This document shows positions 25,527-33,737 of a stretch of 64,000 bases of DNA, piece by piece. The notes under the pieces were generated by a model. That model was not told the origin of the DNA, ran no database searches, and saw only the letters and a program-made list of their open reading frames with translations. Source of the DNA: Prochlorococcus sp. AG-347-G22 (GTDB lineage Bacteria > Cyanobacteriota > Cyanobacteriia > PCC-6307 > Cyanobiaceae); assembly GCA_003281635.1 (NCBI GenBank), contig QCBK01000003.1:37461-101460 (forward strand), read 5' to 3'. Position numbers and translations under genes: made by a program. The first letter of the stretch is position 1. The number at the start of each line of letters is the position of its first letter.

Positions 25527-25649
25527 ATGAATTTAGAGTACAGTTTTTCTGAACTGCTATTAACTAAAAAAATATATAAAAGTAAAAAAAAGAAATGTAA
25601 AAAGAAAAAATGCTCTAATTGGAAGGGTGGCAAGTGTAATTGCCTATAA
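25527..25649 (+). CDS. 40-residue Cys/Lys-rich peptide, candidate Fur-regulated small protein
   Basis: ATG 25527 to TAA 25649. The N-terminal half (MNLEYSFSELLLTKKIYK) is amphipathic; the C-terminal half is an alternating Lys/Cys stretch with four cysteines in KKKCKKKKCSN and GGKCNCL. The Cys spacing could bind a metal, and a Fur-like site lies directly upstream. No family recognised. It ends 7 bases before the convergent futC-like gene. Confidence 0.6.
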   Translation: MNLEYSFSELLLTKKIYKSKKKKCKKKKCSNWKGGKCNCL

Positions 25650-25656
25650 ATAAATT

Positions 25657-26715
25657 TTATATATGTACCTTATGTGCTCCAGGATATAAAAAATAATAAA
25701 TATTTTTATTAATAGAAAGAGAACATTTATCACCATTATTTAGAAGATTATTAATATCAGTTCTAACCCTTAATATATTTCCATTAATAGATACTTTATA
25801 TATAAGAAATTCTCCAAGAAATTCTTTAGATATAACAATCGCATCACCAAATTCTGATCTTTTAATTGAAATAAATTTAGGCGAAATTGACATACATTTG
25901 ATACTTGTATTTTTCAAATACTCTGAACATTTTATTTCACCTAAACAAGAAATATATGAATTACCATTTTTTTTGAGATCAATAATATTATTGCCCAAAA
26001 TAAAACTACTTACAAATATGGTCTTGGGATTATTTAGAAGGTTAATTGGTGTATCAATTTGATGTATTTTCCCATCATTCATAACGGCGACTTTATCGCA
26101 AATTGACATCGCTTCTTCCGGATCATGAGTAACCATCAATCCGCTAGCATTACAGCCTTTTAGAATATTAGGGAGTTCACCTCTCAATTTTAGTTTGACA
26201 TGCATATCAAGACTACAAAAAGGTTCATCTAATAAAATAAAATTTGTACCTGGAGCAAGAGCTCTCGCAATTGCGAGTCTTTGTTTTTGACCTCCAGAAA
26301 GTTCATGTGGGTACCTTCCAACAAAACTATCAAGACCAACAACATTTAATAAATAATCAACTCTGGATCTATCTTTTTTGTTTTTTAAACCAAAAATTAC
26401 ATTTTCCAAAACAGTTAAGTGAGGGAAAAGCGCATAGTCTTGAAAAACCATACCAATATTTCTTTTCTCAGGACTAAGAATTTTTTTCCTACTTGAAATT
26501 TCCTTATCATTAAGAGAAATCCTCCCTCTAGAAGGATATTCGAACCCCGCAATTAATCTTAAAAGAGTAGTTTTTCCGCAACCAGAAGGACCAAGCAATC
26601 CCAACAATTCACCATTTTCAATTTTCAGGTTAATTTCGTCTAATATCCAATTTGAACATTCTCGCTTATCATATTTATGATGCAAATCATCAATTATTAA
26701 CGCATCATTCTTCAC
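25657..26715 (-). CDS. futC: iron(III) ABC transporter ATP-binding protein
   Basis: 352 residues. Nucleotide-binding domain with Walker A GPSGCGKTT, signature LSGGQKQRLAIARAL and Walker B FILLDEPFCSLD, followed from about residue 240 by a TOBE-like regulatory domain. This is the FutC/AfuC/PotA class; iron is the favoured substrate because of ferritin and Fur-like sites alongside. The permease and binding-protein genes are not in the window, so spermidine or phosphonate transport cannot be excluded from sequence alone. Confidence 0.75.
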   Translation of the reverse strand: MKNDALIIDDLHHKYDKRECSNWILDEINLKIENGELLGLLGPSGCGKTTLLRLIAGFEYPSRGRISLNDKEISSRKKILSPEKRNIGMVFQDYALFPHLTVLENVIFGLKNKKDRSRVDYLLNVVGLDSFVGRYPHELSGGQKQRLAIARALAPGTNFILLDEPFCSLDMHVKLKLRGELPNILKGCNASGLMVTHDPEEAMSICDKVAVMNDGKIHQIDTPINLLNNPKTIFVSSFILGNNIIDLKKNGNSYISCLGEIKCSEYLKNTSIKCMSISPKFISIKRSEFGDAIVISKEFLGEFLIYKVSINGNILRVRTDINNLLNNGDKCSLSINKNIYYFLYPGAHKVHI

Positions 26716-26810
26716 TTAATCCTTCTTATTCAAATATATTAAGTTAGCAGAAAATATTCACCTAAAATATTCCTTGTATAATTTTATACACCATTTAATT
26801 TTCAAATTTA

Positions 26811-27464
26811 ATGAGAAAGTCTGAAAGAGCAGAAATAATACGCAAGGAACTCAAAAAGCTATATCCATCGCCTCCAATACCCCTTGATCATACAAATGCA
26901 TATACACTTCTAGTCGCCGTAGTTTTAAGTGCTCAATCAACAGATAAGAAAGTTAATGAATTAACAAAAAGCTTATTTAAGGTCGCAGATGATCCAGAAA
27001 AGATGATGCAGCTAGGTATTAATGGCATTTACGAATATATAAAATTTTTGGGTCTATCTAATCAAAAATCAAAGAACATCTATAACTTATCTAAATTATT
27101 GATTGAGAAGCATAGCGGTAAGGTCCCAGATTCTTTTGAGAAGCTTGAATCTCTTCCAGGGGTAGGTCATAAAACAGCATCAGTTGTAATGTCTCAAGTA
27201 TTTAAAATACCCTCATTCCCAGTAGATACCCACATACACAGATTGGCACAAAGATGGGGTCTATCAAATGGAGAAAGCGTAGTTCAAACAGAAAAAGACC
27301 TAAAAAAAATATTTCCTGTTAATGATTGGAATACCTTACATTTGCAAATAATCTTTTATGGTAGAGAATATTGCACAGCAAGAGGCTGTGATGGAACAAA
27401 ATGTTATTTATGTCGCACTCTTTATCCCAAAAGAAAAAAGAAATTTATATGTAAAAAGCCTTAA
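26811..27464 (+). CDS. nth: endonuclease III (DNA glycosylase/AP lyase) with atypical Cys loop
   Basis: Base-excision repair enzyme for oxidised pyrimidines. The helix-hairpin-helix LPGVGHKTASVV is at residues 115-126 with catalytic K121 and D139 (FPVDTHIHRL). The C-terminal cysteines are C188-x4-C193-x4-C198-x2-C201 plus C214, not the usual C-x6-C-x2-C-x5-C of the [4Fe-4S] loop, so cluster binding is uncertain. 217 residues, normal length. Divergent from the futC-like gene. Confidence 0.93.
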   Translation: MRKSERAEIIRKELKKLYPSPPIPLDHTNAYTLLVAVVLSAQSTDKKVNELTKSLFKVADDPEKMMQLGINGIYEYIKFLGLSNQKSKNIYNLSKLLIEKHSGKVPDSFEKLESLPGVGHKTASVVMSQVFKIPSFPVDTHIHRLAQRWGLSNGESVVQTEKDLKKIFPVNDWNTLHLQIIFYGREYCTARGCDGTKCYLCRTLYPKRKKKFICKKP

Positions 27465-27498
27465 GAAATTTATATAATATTTAAATTAGTTTTTAATC

Positions 27499-28158
27499 AT
27501 GAAAATAGCAATTACTGGTGCATCTGGGAAAACAGGTTATAGAATTTCCGAAGAAGCAGTTAAAAAAGGATATAAAGTAAAGCAAATCATCAGAAAGAAT
27601 TCAAAAGTCTCAGCAGGACTAGAGAGTTTAGAAACAATAAGGGTTTCATTAGACAAAAAAGTAGAACTTGATAAAGCTTTAAAAGATATTGATGCTTTGA
27701 TAATTGCGACTGGAGCGAGAGCATCATTAGATTTAACTGGTCCTGCAAAGGTTGATGCATTAGGTGTATACAGGCAATTAGAGAGTTGCAAAAGAGTTGG
27801 TATAAAAAGAGTTATTTTAGTTAGTTCCCTCTGTACTGGTAAATTATTTCACCCATTAAACTTATTTGGTTTAATTCTTATTTGGAAGAAATTAGGTGAA
27901 AACTTTCTACGAAATTCAAATTTCGAATGGACGATTATTAGACCTGGAGGATTAAAGGAAAGTGAAGATATAAAATTTGAAAATATAAATTATTCAAAGG
28001 AGAATACTCAAACTAATGGGTCAATCCCAAGAAGACTAGTTGCACGATGTTGTATAGATTCTTTAAAAAACAAAAATTCTATAAATAAGATAATAGAAGT
28101 GACGAGTTCAAATGATAATAAAAAGATATCTTTTAAAAAAGCTATGCAAATGATTTAA
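27499..28158 (+). CDS. NAD(P)-binding atypical SDR (NmrA-like)
   Basis: 219 residues starting with the dinucleotide-binding motif ITGASGKTGYRISEEA (GxxGxxG). Further signs of an atypical SDR are DALIIATGAR, a VSSLCTGKL strand and WTIIRPGGLKES. It lacks the classical YxxxK catalytic pair, so it may bind NAD(P) as a sensor or scaffold, as in the Ycf39/Tic62 group. Probably cotranscribed with the small gene at 28183. Confidence 0.8.
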   Translation: MKIAITGASGKTGYRISEEAVKKGYKVKQIIRKNSKVSAGLESLETIRVSLDKKVELDKALKDIDALIIATGARASLDLTGPAKVDALGVYRQLESCKRVGIKRVILVSSLCTGKLFHPLNLFGLILIWKKLGENFLRNSNFEWTIIRPGGLKESEDIKFENINYSKENTQTNGSIPRRLVARCCIDSLKNKNSINKIIEVTSSNDNKKISFKKAMQMI

Positions 28159-28182
28159 AAAATGTAAATATAGAAAAAAACT

Positions 28183-28371
28183 ATGAAAATAAATCCCAAA
28201 ATTGACGCATTACAACTAATGCTTACTGATTTGAGAACTAGAAATGAACCAATAAGACATAAAGCAGCATTTAAAGGCTGTCAACCTGAATTTCAAAGTC
28301 TTGTATCAAGATTAATAAAGCAGTTAGAGGATGAATTGGTTTCTGAAAAGCTTAATAAACGTGATATTTAA
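28183..28371 (+). CDS. 62-residue unknown soluble protein
   Basis: A small helical protein: IDALQLMLTDLRTRNEPIRH then KAAFKGCQPEFQSLVSRLIK and a charged end. The pattern of conserved-looking Arg, Cys and Gln residues suggests a real cyanobacterial family that I cannot name. Starts 25 bases after the SDR gene. Confidence 0.65.
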   Translation: MKINPKIDALQLMLTDLRTRNEPIRHKAAFKGCQPEFQSLVSRLIKQLEDELVSEKLNKRDI

Positions 28372-28381
28372 AAAATCTTAA

Positions 28382-28993
28382 TTACTTAAATAAACTAAGG
28401 TTATCTAATTTTGCTTGTTCTGAAAGTTCATCATATCCTCCAAAAAATTTATTATCCAAAAATATTTGAGGGAAAGTATTATGATTACTTATAGCCATTA
28501 TTTTTTGAAAGCTCTCATCATTGTCTATCAAAGTAACTTCATGAGGGATGGATAAAGAATTAAGCAACCTAATTGCTCTTTTAGACCAAGGACAATCCTT
28601 TAAAATATATGCTTTTACACGTGATTCATTTTTTAATAAATCATTACTTGAAATATTTATAATTTTTTGTTCAAAAGAAAGTAATAATATTTCAGTACCT
28701 TTTTTTACAATACATCCCTCCTCAAGATGCCCGCCAAAAACATTACATCCCTCATCTGCAAAACTCAAATGTAAATGAACATCTCCTTTATTAAAATGTC
28801 CATTTAAAGAAACTATCTCTAGATTTCCCTCGAATTTGTTTGTCTCTTGATTTCCTGGGCATTGAATACAAACTGTTCTAAGATTACCAACCACTCCAGA
28901 AACATACCCGTATAAATTATTCGATAAAGAATATTCTTTAATTGAATTTATCAAATCAGATTCTGGAGATAGCTTTAGGCTATGAGGCTGCAT
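28382..28993 (-). CDS. PPC/DUF296 domain fused to glutaredoxin
   Basis: 203 residues in two domains. Residues 1-118 form a PPC/DUF296 domain (trimeric beta fold): VVGNLRTVCIQ, VSLNGHF, HLHLSFADEGCNVFGGHL. Residues 125-203 form a glutaredoxin: VKAYILKDCPWSKRAIRLL with the active-site C134-P-W-S, the cis-Pro loop NTFPQIFLD and GGYDEL. The single active-site Cys (CPWS) implies a monothiol mechanism. PPC domains occur in DNA-binding AHL proteins and in bacterial proteins of unknown role; the fusion is unusual. Confidence 0.85.
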   Translation of the reverse strand: MQPHSLKLSPESDLINSIKEYSLSNNLYGYVSGVVGNLRTVCIQCPGNQETNKFEGNLEIVSLNGHFNKGDVHLHLSFADEGCNVFGGHLEEGCIVKKGTEILLLSFEQKIINISSNDLLKNESRVKAYILKDCPWSKRAIRLLNSLSIPHEVTLIDNDESFQKIMAISNHNTFPQIFLDNKFFGGYDELSEQAKLDNLSLFK

Positions 28994-29177
28994 TAGATAT
29001 AAGTAATAACTTTGTAATATAAAACATCATCATTCATAAAGAAAACTTGAGTTTATACTATTTAGGATTCAGATTAAAATTTAATTTTAGAATCTAGCAT
29101 TAAAAACCATTCAAAATTTTTACTAAAAATTTGAGCTGGTTGAGAGTGTAATATATTTTTTATATACAAAAACTGAT

Positions 29178-29717
29178 TTGTTATTAAGAAAAAATCTTAA
29201 AAATTTGGCATTAAATATTCCCAACTTATTGTCGATATCTCGCCTTTTCCTTGTATTTCCATTAATACTTTTTTTAGAAATTAACAGCCATTTTTATGTC
29301 TTTATATTAATTATTATTGGAGGTTTAACTGATTATTTTGACGGGTTAATTGCAAGGAAATTTAATCTTAAAACCAGATTAGGAGCCATCCTTGATCCTC
29401 TAAGTGATAAAGTGTTTTATTTAATTCCTTTAACCTTCCTTTGTAAGAATAATTTTATACCCTTCTGGTCTTTGTCATTAATTTTATTTAGAGAATTAAT
29501 TATCTCTAGCCTGAGGAACTCTACAAAAGACGGTTTACCAGCATCTATGTTAGGTAAATATAAAACATTTTTCTTTTTTATTTCAGTAAGCGCCTTCTTT
29601 GCACCATTAAAAATGAGTTTATTGAATAATTTGGCTTTAATTTTTTATTGGTTAGGCTTCATCCTGACTTTTGTGACTTTATTAGGCTATTTAAGAATTA
29701 AAAAGTATATGATCTAA
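29178..29717 (+). CDS. pgsA: CDP-diacylglycerol-glycerol-3-phosphate 3-phosphatidyltransferase
   Basis: Makes phosphatidylglycerol phosphate, precursor of phosphatidylglycerol, an essential thylakoid lipid. The CDP-alcohol phosphotransferase motif D-x2-D-G-x2-A-R-x8-G-x3-D-x3-D is complete: D52, D55, G56, R60, G69, D73, D77. Several membrane helices. The only start compatible with the N-terminal NIPNLLSISR motif is a TTG at 29178. Convergent with the next gene, overlapping by 27 bases. Confidence 0.9.
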   Translation: MLLRKNLKNLALNIPNLLSISRLFLVFPLILFLEINSHFYVFILIIIGGLTDYFDGLIARKFNLKTRLGAILDPLSDKVFYLIPLTFLCKNNFIPFWSLSLILFRELIISSLRNSTKDGLPASMLGKYKTFFFFISVSAFFAPLKMSLLNNLALIFYWLGFILTFVTLLGYLRIKKYMI

Positions 29718-30617
29718 ATTTTCATCAAATTCCTTATTCTTTTTATTATAAAAATCGTTCACAAGACTATTCTTTAAACCATTAAGTAAGTCAAAAGTTG
29801 GCACCCACTCTAAATCACGTTTTATCTTAGAGATATCAATCTGATAATGATTTAATCTAATTGGAAATCCCTTTCGTGATTTAGGATCTAATTTCTGATA
29901 ATCAAAGGTTCTTAAAGAAATCTCATTTTGGTTTAATCCAAGAACATTCGCACATAAATAAATTAAACCCTTTATTGTTACTCCTTTTTCACCTGAACAG
30001 TTGTAAATATTATTTTTAGAATTTTCAAAATTTATGCATCTAATCATTACATCAGTTAGATCAGAAACATGGCCAAGCTGAGTAATTAAAGACCCGTCAC
30101 CAGGGATTGGTATGGTTTTTTTATTAAATAACCTTTCAAAAAACCAATTTTCAATTTTATTGTAATTTCCTGGACCGTAAATATAAGTAGGCCTAAAACT
30201 TGTAAAAGGAATTTTTTGATCTTTTAACCAATTTTCTGTCTCAAACTTTCCTTTGTGCCTACTGCCTGGATCAATTGGATCAACTTCAGATAAGGGGAGT
30301 TCGCAATTATCTTTATAAACACCTGCAGAGCTGACATATATATATCTCTGGAAAGAGTTATCTAAATTTCCTATAAGAAGTTTTGTTTGTTCTAACTCTC
30401 GTCCAGAAATATCATAAACAACATCATACTTTTTATTTCTAAGCCTGGCGATATCTTCTGAACTATTTCTATCACCCTTAATTAAATTCGTTTTTTCAGG
30501 ATTGCTTTTATTACCTCTCGTGAAAATATCAATATCATGATTTTGACTTAATAACTTTCCAACCAAAGACTTGCCAACAAATCTAGTGCCACCCATTACA
30601 AGAATTTTCATATTCAA
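29691..30617 (-). CDS. SDR-type nucleotide-sugar epimerase-like protein, CSP41b-like
   Basis: 308 residues with an N-terminal Rossmann motif GGTRFVGKSLV and ISGRELEQT, YVSSAGVY and a FRPTYIYGPGNY motif. This is the cyanobacterial/plastid CSP41 group of atypical SDRs, which bind RNA in chloroplasts; RNA association here is inferred. The SAGVYK sequence provides the catalytic Tyr-x3-Lys only imperfectly. ATG shown is at 30617; a Met two codons later is equally possible. Confidence 0.78.
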   Translation of the reverse strand: MNMKILVMGGTRFVGKSLVGKLLSQNHDIDIFTRGNKSNPEKTNLIKGDRNSSEDIARLRNKKYDVVYDISGRELEQTKLLIGNLDNSFQRYIYVSSAGVYKDNCELPLSEVDPIDPGSRHKGKFETENWLKDQKIPFTSFRPTYIYGPGNYNKIENWFFERLFNKKTIPIPGDGSLITQLGHVSDLTDVMIRCINFENSKNNIYNCSGEKGVTIKGLIYLCANVLGLNQNEISLRTFDYQKLDPKSRKGFPIRLNHYQIDISKIKRDLEWVPTFDLLNGLKNSLVNDFYNKKNKEFDENLDHILFNS

Positions 30618-30703
30618 AAAATATTTAACTGAAGTAGTAACCTTAAATAGAATTACATATTGAATAGTACTACTAATAAGTAATTAATGAAAAGGATGAT
30701 TCT

Positions 30704-31471
30704 ATGGACCTAATTCCAGCAATTGATTTAATGAATGGTAAGTGTGTAAGGCTTTTTAAAGGCGACTTTAATAAAAGAAAAGACTTCAACAAAGAGCCTC
30801 ATGAGCAGGCTAAATTTTGGGAAAGCGAAGGGGCCAAATATATACATATAGTTGATTTGGATGCTGCAAAGACTGGATCCCCAACAAATGATAAATCAAT
30901 AAAAAAGATTGCAAAAACGGTAAACATACCTATTCAAATAGGTGGAGGGATAAGGTCTCAAGAAAGGATAGAACAATTATTTTCTTATGGTATAGAGAAA
31001 GTTATCATGGGAACTTCTGCAATAGAAAATAAAGAATTAGTTAAAGACTTATCAAATAAATTTCCTGAAAGGATAATTGTTGGTATAGATGCAAAAGATG
31101 GAAAAGTTAGTACAAGGGGTTGGCTTGAGCAGTCCGATATATTAGCCAAAGATCTAGTAAAGGAGTTTTCTTCATTTAAAATTGCTAGTTTTATTGTTAC
31201 AGATATAAATACAGATGGAACATTAGAAGGAACAAATGAAGAATTCATTAAAAGCATACTTGAAATTACAGATATTCCAGTAATAGCATCAGGAGGAGTT
31301 GGTTCAATTTCTGATTTATTATCGTTAGTAAAATTTGAAAATTCTGGACTCTTTGGAGTAATTGTGGGTAAAGCTCTATATGAAAATAAATTCACAATAA
31401 ACGAAGCGAATAATGTGTTGTCATCAAAGAGATTAAATGATTTTGATTTAAACAGAAATTACTACGCTTAA
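30704..31471 (+). CDS. hisA: phosphoribosylformimino-5-aminoimidazole carboxamide ribotide isomerase
   Basis: Fourth step of histidine biosynthesis, an Amadori rearrangement in a TIM barrel. Both catalytic aspartates are present: D8 in IPAIDLM and D129 in VGIDAKDGK, with phosphate loops GGGIRS and ASGGVGS. 255 residues, as expected. Stands alone between the CSP41-like gene and the DUF3685 operon. Confidence 0.95.
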   Translation: MDLIPAIDLMNGKCVRLFKGDFNKRKDFNKEPHEQAKFWESEGAKYIHIVDLDAAKTGSPTNDKSIKKIAKTVNIPIQIGGGIRSQERIEQLFSYGIEKVIMGTSAIENKELVKDLSNKFPERIIVGIDAKDGKVSTRGWLEQSDILAKDLVKEFSSFKIASFIVTDINTDGTLEGTNEEFIKSILEITDIPVIASGGVGSISDLLSLVKFENSGLFGVIVGKALYENKFTINEANNVLSSKRLNDFDLNRNYYA

Positions 31472-31550
31472 AAGAGTATAAAAATTGATTTAAGGCTGGT
31501 ATTTGCAGTAATTGTTAGTTAATTTTGTATAAGAGATAAGAAATCTAGTC

Positions 31551-33167
31551 TTGGAATTAATTTCAAAAAAATCGATATTGATTATTGCTCCAAGCTTAAT
31601 AGCAGAATCTTTATCGCTTAAGTTAACATCACTAGACCAAAATTTAGACATTAATTTTAATAATGAAACAGGTGATAAAACTCCGGATTTAGTTATTTGG
31701 AATGTACTTAATTTCCAATCAGAAGATCTTATAAGATTAGAATTACTAAAATTAAGAGAAAGATATGATGAGTCAAAGTTTCTTATAATTCTCTCTGGCG
31801 AACTTGTTTATGAAGCAAATAGCCCTTCATCATTAAATGCTGAGGGTTTTCTTTTAAATCCGAGTGCAGAAAAAGTTCTTGAATCTATTGATACTATTTT
31901 AAATGGAGGAAGGGTATTTGATATTGAAAATAATACCAGTGCTCAATTAAACAAAAATAAGCCTCTTTCTCTAAGTCAAAAAATACTAACTTCAGGTCTT
32001 AAACAAATAGATTCTGAAATTAATTATATATTCAAATACGTCAACTCTGATTCAACACCAGAATTCTATAAATTCATTTTAAAAGGAAGATTAAGAGAAC
32101 TTATTACTGCAAAATCTTTTCTAATTTTCTTATGGGGTAATTCACTAGAACTTTATACAGAGGCAGTCTACACTGAAAATAAAATTAATCTCGAAAATAA
32201 GAACACTGTATTCATTAAAGATAAAAACACTACAGAAATATGGAATTTAATTTTAAATAGACTAAAAGAAAGGTATAGCTCAACTAATTTACAGGTTGAA
32301 TTTAATAATTCATCAATAATTCTCTCTGGGATAAAGAAAGAATTCATTTCACGAATAATTTGCAAAATGTTAGATGAGTTAGATAATTTAGTAAAAAATA
32401 TTAAGGAAAACTATAAGGAGAAAGATTTTAAAGATGATTTAAATTCTCTTATAAAAGAACTTAAAGTTAATACAATTTCAAATATAACAGACAGTTATTT
32501 TCGATTAAAAAAAGGAAGCGAATCTATCTCAATAAATGATTTTATTTATAGTGAGGTAAGTTGCGAAGAGATAGATAGAGAATCACATGAATCAATAATG
32601 TTTATTGAGCCAATTATTAAAAATGAAGCTCTTGACTATGATGGAAAATTACTCCCTCTATATGAAACAGACTCGTTTTTGATCCTTGAAGATATAATTT
32701 CAAATTGGACAATAAGGAACTGTAATTTATTAGCTTCTGAAATCTTTAATATTTGTTCTTCTTGGCCTGAATTAAGAACTGTACTTATAAATCCCGAATT
32801 ACAATCGACAAGAAATTTTGAAAGATTTAGAAATAATATTAATAACTATAATCGCTGGCATGACTATATTTATATGCCTATATATTTGTATGAGAGTAAA
32901 CGAGAATATATTGATATTATCGATAAAAAATTTACCCGTTACTTTAAAAATGAAAATAGGGAGAAAGAATTAGAAAATCTAGAATGGCTACAAAAACAAG
33001 TTACATTGTTAGTTGAGATAAGAGATGCCGTAGCACCGCAGTTGGAAGTTGCGGTAAAATATATCGGTAATCTTTTCGTGACTTTCCTTACAAAAGTTGT
33101 TGGCAAAGCTATCGGTTTAGTGGGGAAAGGAATCCTTCAAGGATTAGGGAGATCAAGTTCAAAGTAA
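31551..33167 (+). CDS. DUF3685 family protein
   Basis: 538 residues from a TTG start. The first ~120 residues look like a degenerate response-regulator receiver (SILIIAPSLIAESLSLKL, PDLVIWNVLNF, KFLIILSGELVYEA, GFLLNPSAEKVLESI) without a clear phospho-acceptor Asp pattern. The C terminus, EWLQKQVTLLVEIRDAVAPQ then LEVAVKYIGNLFVTFLTKVV and GLVGKGILQGLG, is the conserved DUF3685 part, moderately hydrophobic. Cyanobacterial family of unknown function; first gene of a tight run to proB. Confidence 0.72.
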   Translation: MELISKKSILIIAPSLIAESLSLKLTSLDQNLDINFNNETGDKTPDLVIWNVLNFQSEDLIRLELLKLRERYDESKFLIILSGELVYEANSPSSLNAEGFLLNPSAEKVLESIDTILNGGRVFDIENNTSAQLNKNKPLSLSQKILTSGLKQIDSEINYIFKYVNSDSTPEFYKFILKGRLRELITAKSFLIFLWGNSLELYTEAVYTENKINLENKNTVFIKDKNTTEIWNLILNRLKERYSSTNLQVEFNNSSIILSGIKKEFISRIICKMLDELDNLVKNIKENYKEKDFKDDLNSLIKELKVNTISNITDSYFRLKKGSESISINDFIYSEVSCEEIDRESHESIMFIEPIIKNEALDYDGKLLPLYETDSFLILEDIISNWTIRNCNLLASEIFNICSSWPELRTVLINPELQSTRNFERFRNNINNYNRWHDYIYMPIYLYESKREYIDIIDKKFTRYFKNENREKELENLEWLQKQVTLLVEIRDAVAPQLEVAVKYIGNLFVTFLTKVVGKAIGLVGKGILQGLGRSSSK

Positions 33168-33181
33168 GTTTTTAAACTTTA

Positions 33182-33730
33182 ATGAAAACAATTCAATGGA
33201 TCCTAATAGTATTAATTTTATTAAGTCCATATAAAGCAAATGCCTCTAGAGATTCTGATAGTTACGATGGCAACATATTTCCTATATACGCAGGAAATGG
33301 GGCTATAGTTCCTCCCCAGACAACCCTTCAGGAATCATTAAAAAATAAAAGAGTCGCAGTTTTATTTTTTTATCTTGACGATAGCTCAGATAGTAAAGCT
33401 ATGGCTCCGATAATATCTGGTTTAGATTTGATATGGAGAAATAATATAGATATCATTGCTCTAACAACTGATGAATTACAGGATAAAGAAAAGTCTGATC
33501 TTAGAAATGAACCTAATTATTATTGGAACGGATTAATTCCACAAACCATTATTTTAAATAGTGATGGTGAAGTTAAATATGATCAAAATGGAATGATTAA
33601 TATTGATGAATTAAACAAAGTTATAGGAGAACTAAAAGGAATTGATATAGAAGATACTACATTTTCTGTAGAAAGTTTTAATGAATACAACAGCATCATT
33701 TCTGAAAAAAAAAATAAAATCAAAAATTAA
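33182..33730 (+). CDS. exported thioredoxin-fold protein lacking CxxC
   Basis: 182 residues with a signal peptide (IQWILIVLILLSPYKANAS, AxA near residue 21). The mature part has the thioredoxin pattern RVAVLFFYLDDSSDSKAMAP, then IIALTTDEL and the cis-Pro region GLIPQTIILNSDGEV. The active-site cysteines are replaced by DDSSDS, so it cannot be a classical disulfide reductase. Likely thylakoid-lumenal or periplasmic. Follows DUF3685 by 14 bases. Confidence 0.75.
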   Translation: MKTIQWILIVLILLSPYKANASRDSDSYDGNIFPIYAGNGAIVPPQTTLQESLKNKRVAVLFFYLDDSSDSKAMAPIISGLDLIWRNNIDIIALTTDELQDKEKSDLRNEPNYYWNGLIPQTIILNSDGEVKYDQNGMINIDELNKVIGELKGIDIEDTTFSVESFNEYNSIISEKKNKIKN

Positions 33731-33737
33731 TTAAAAA

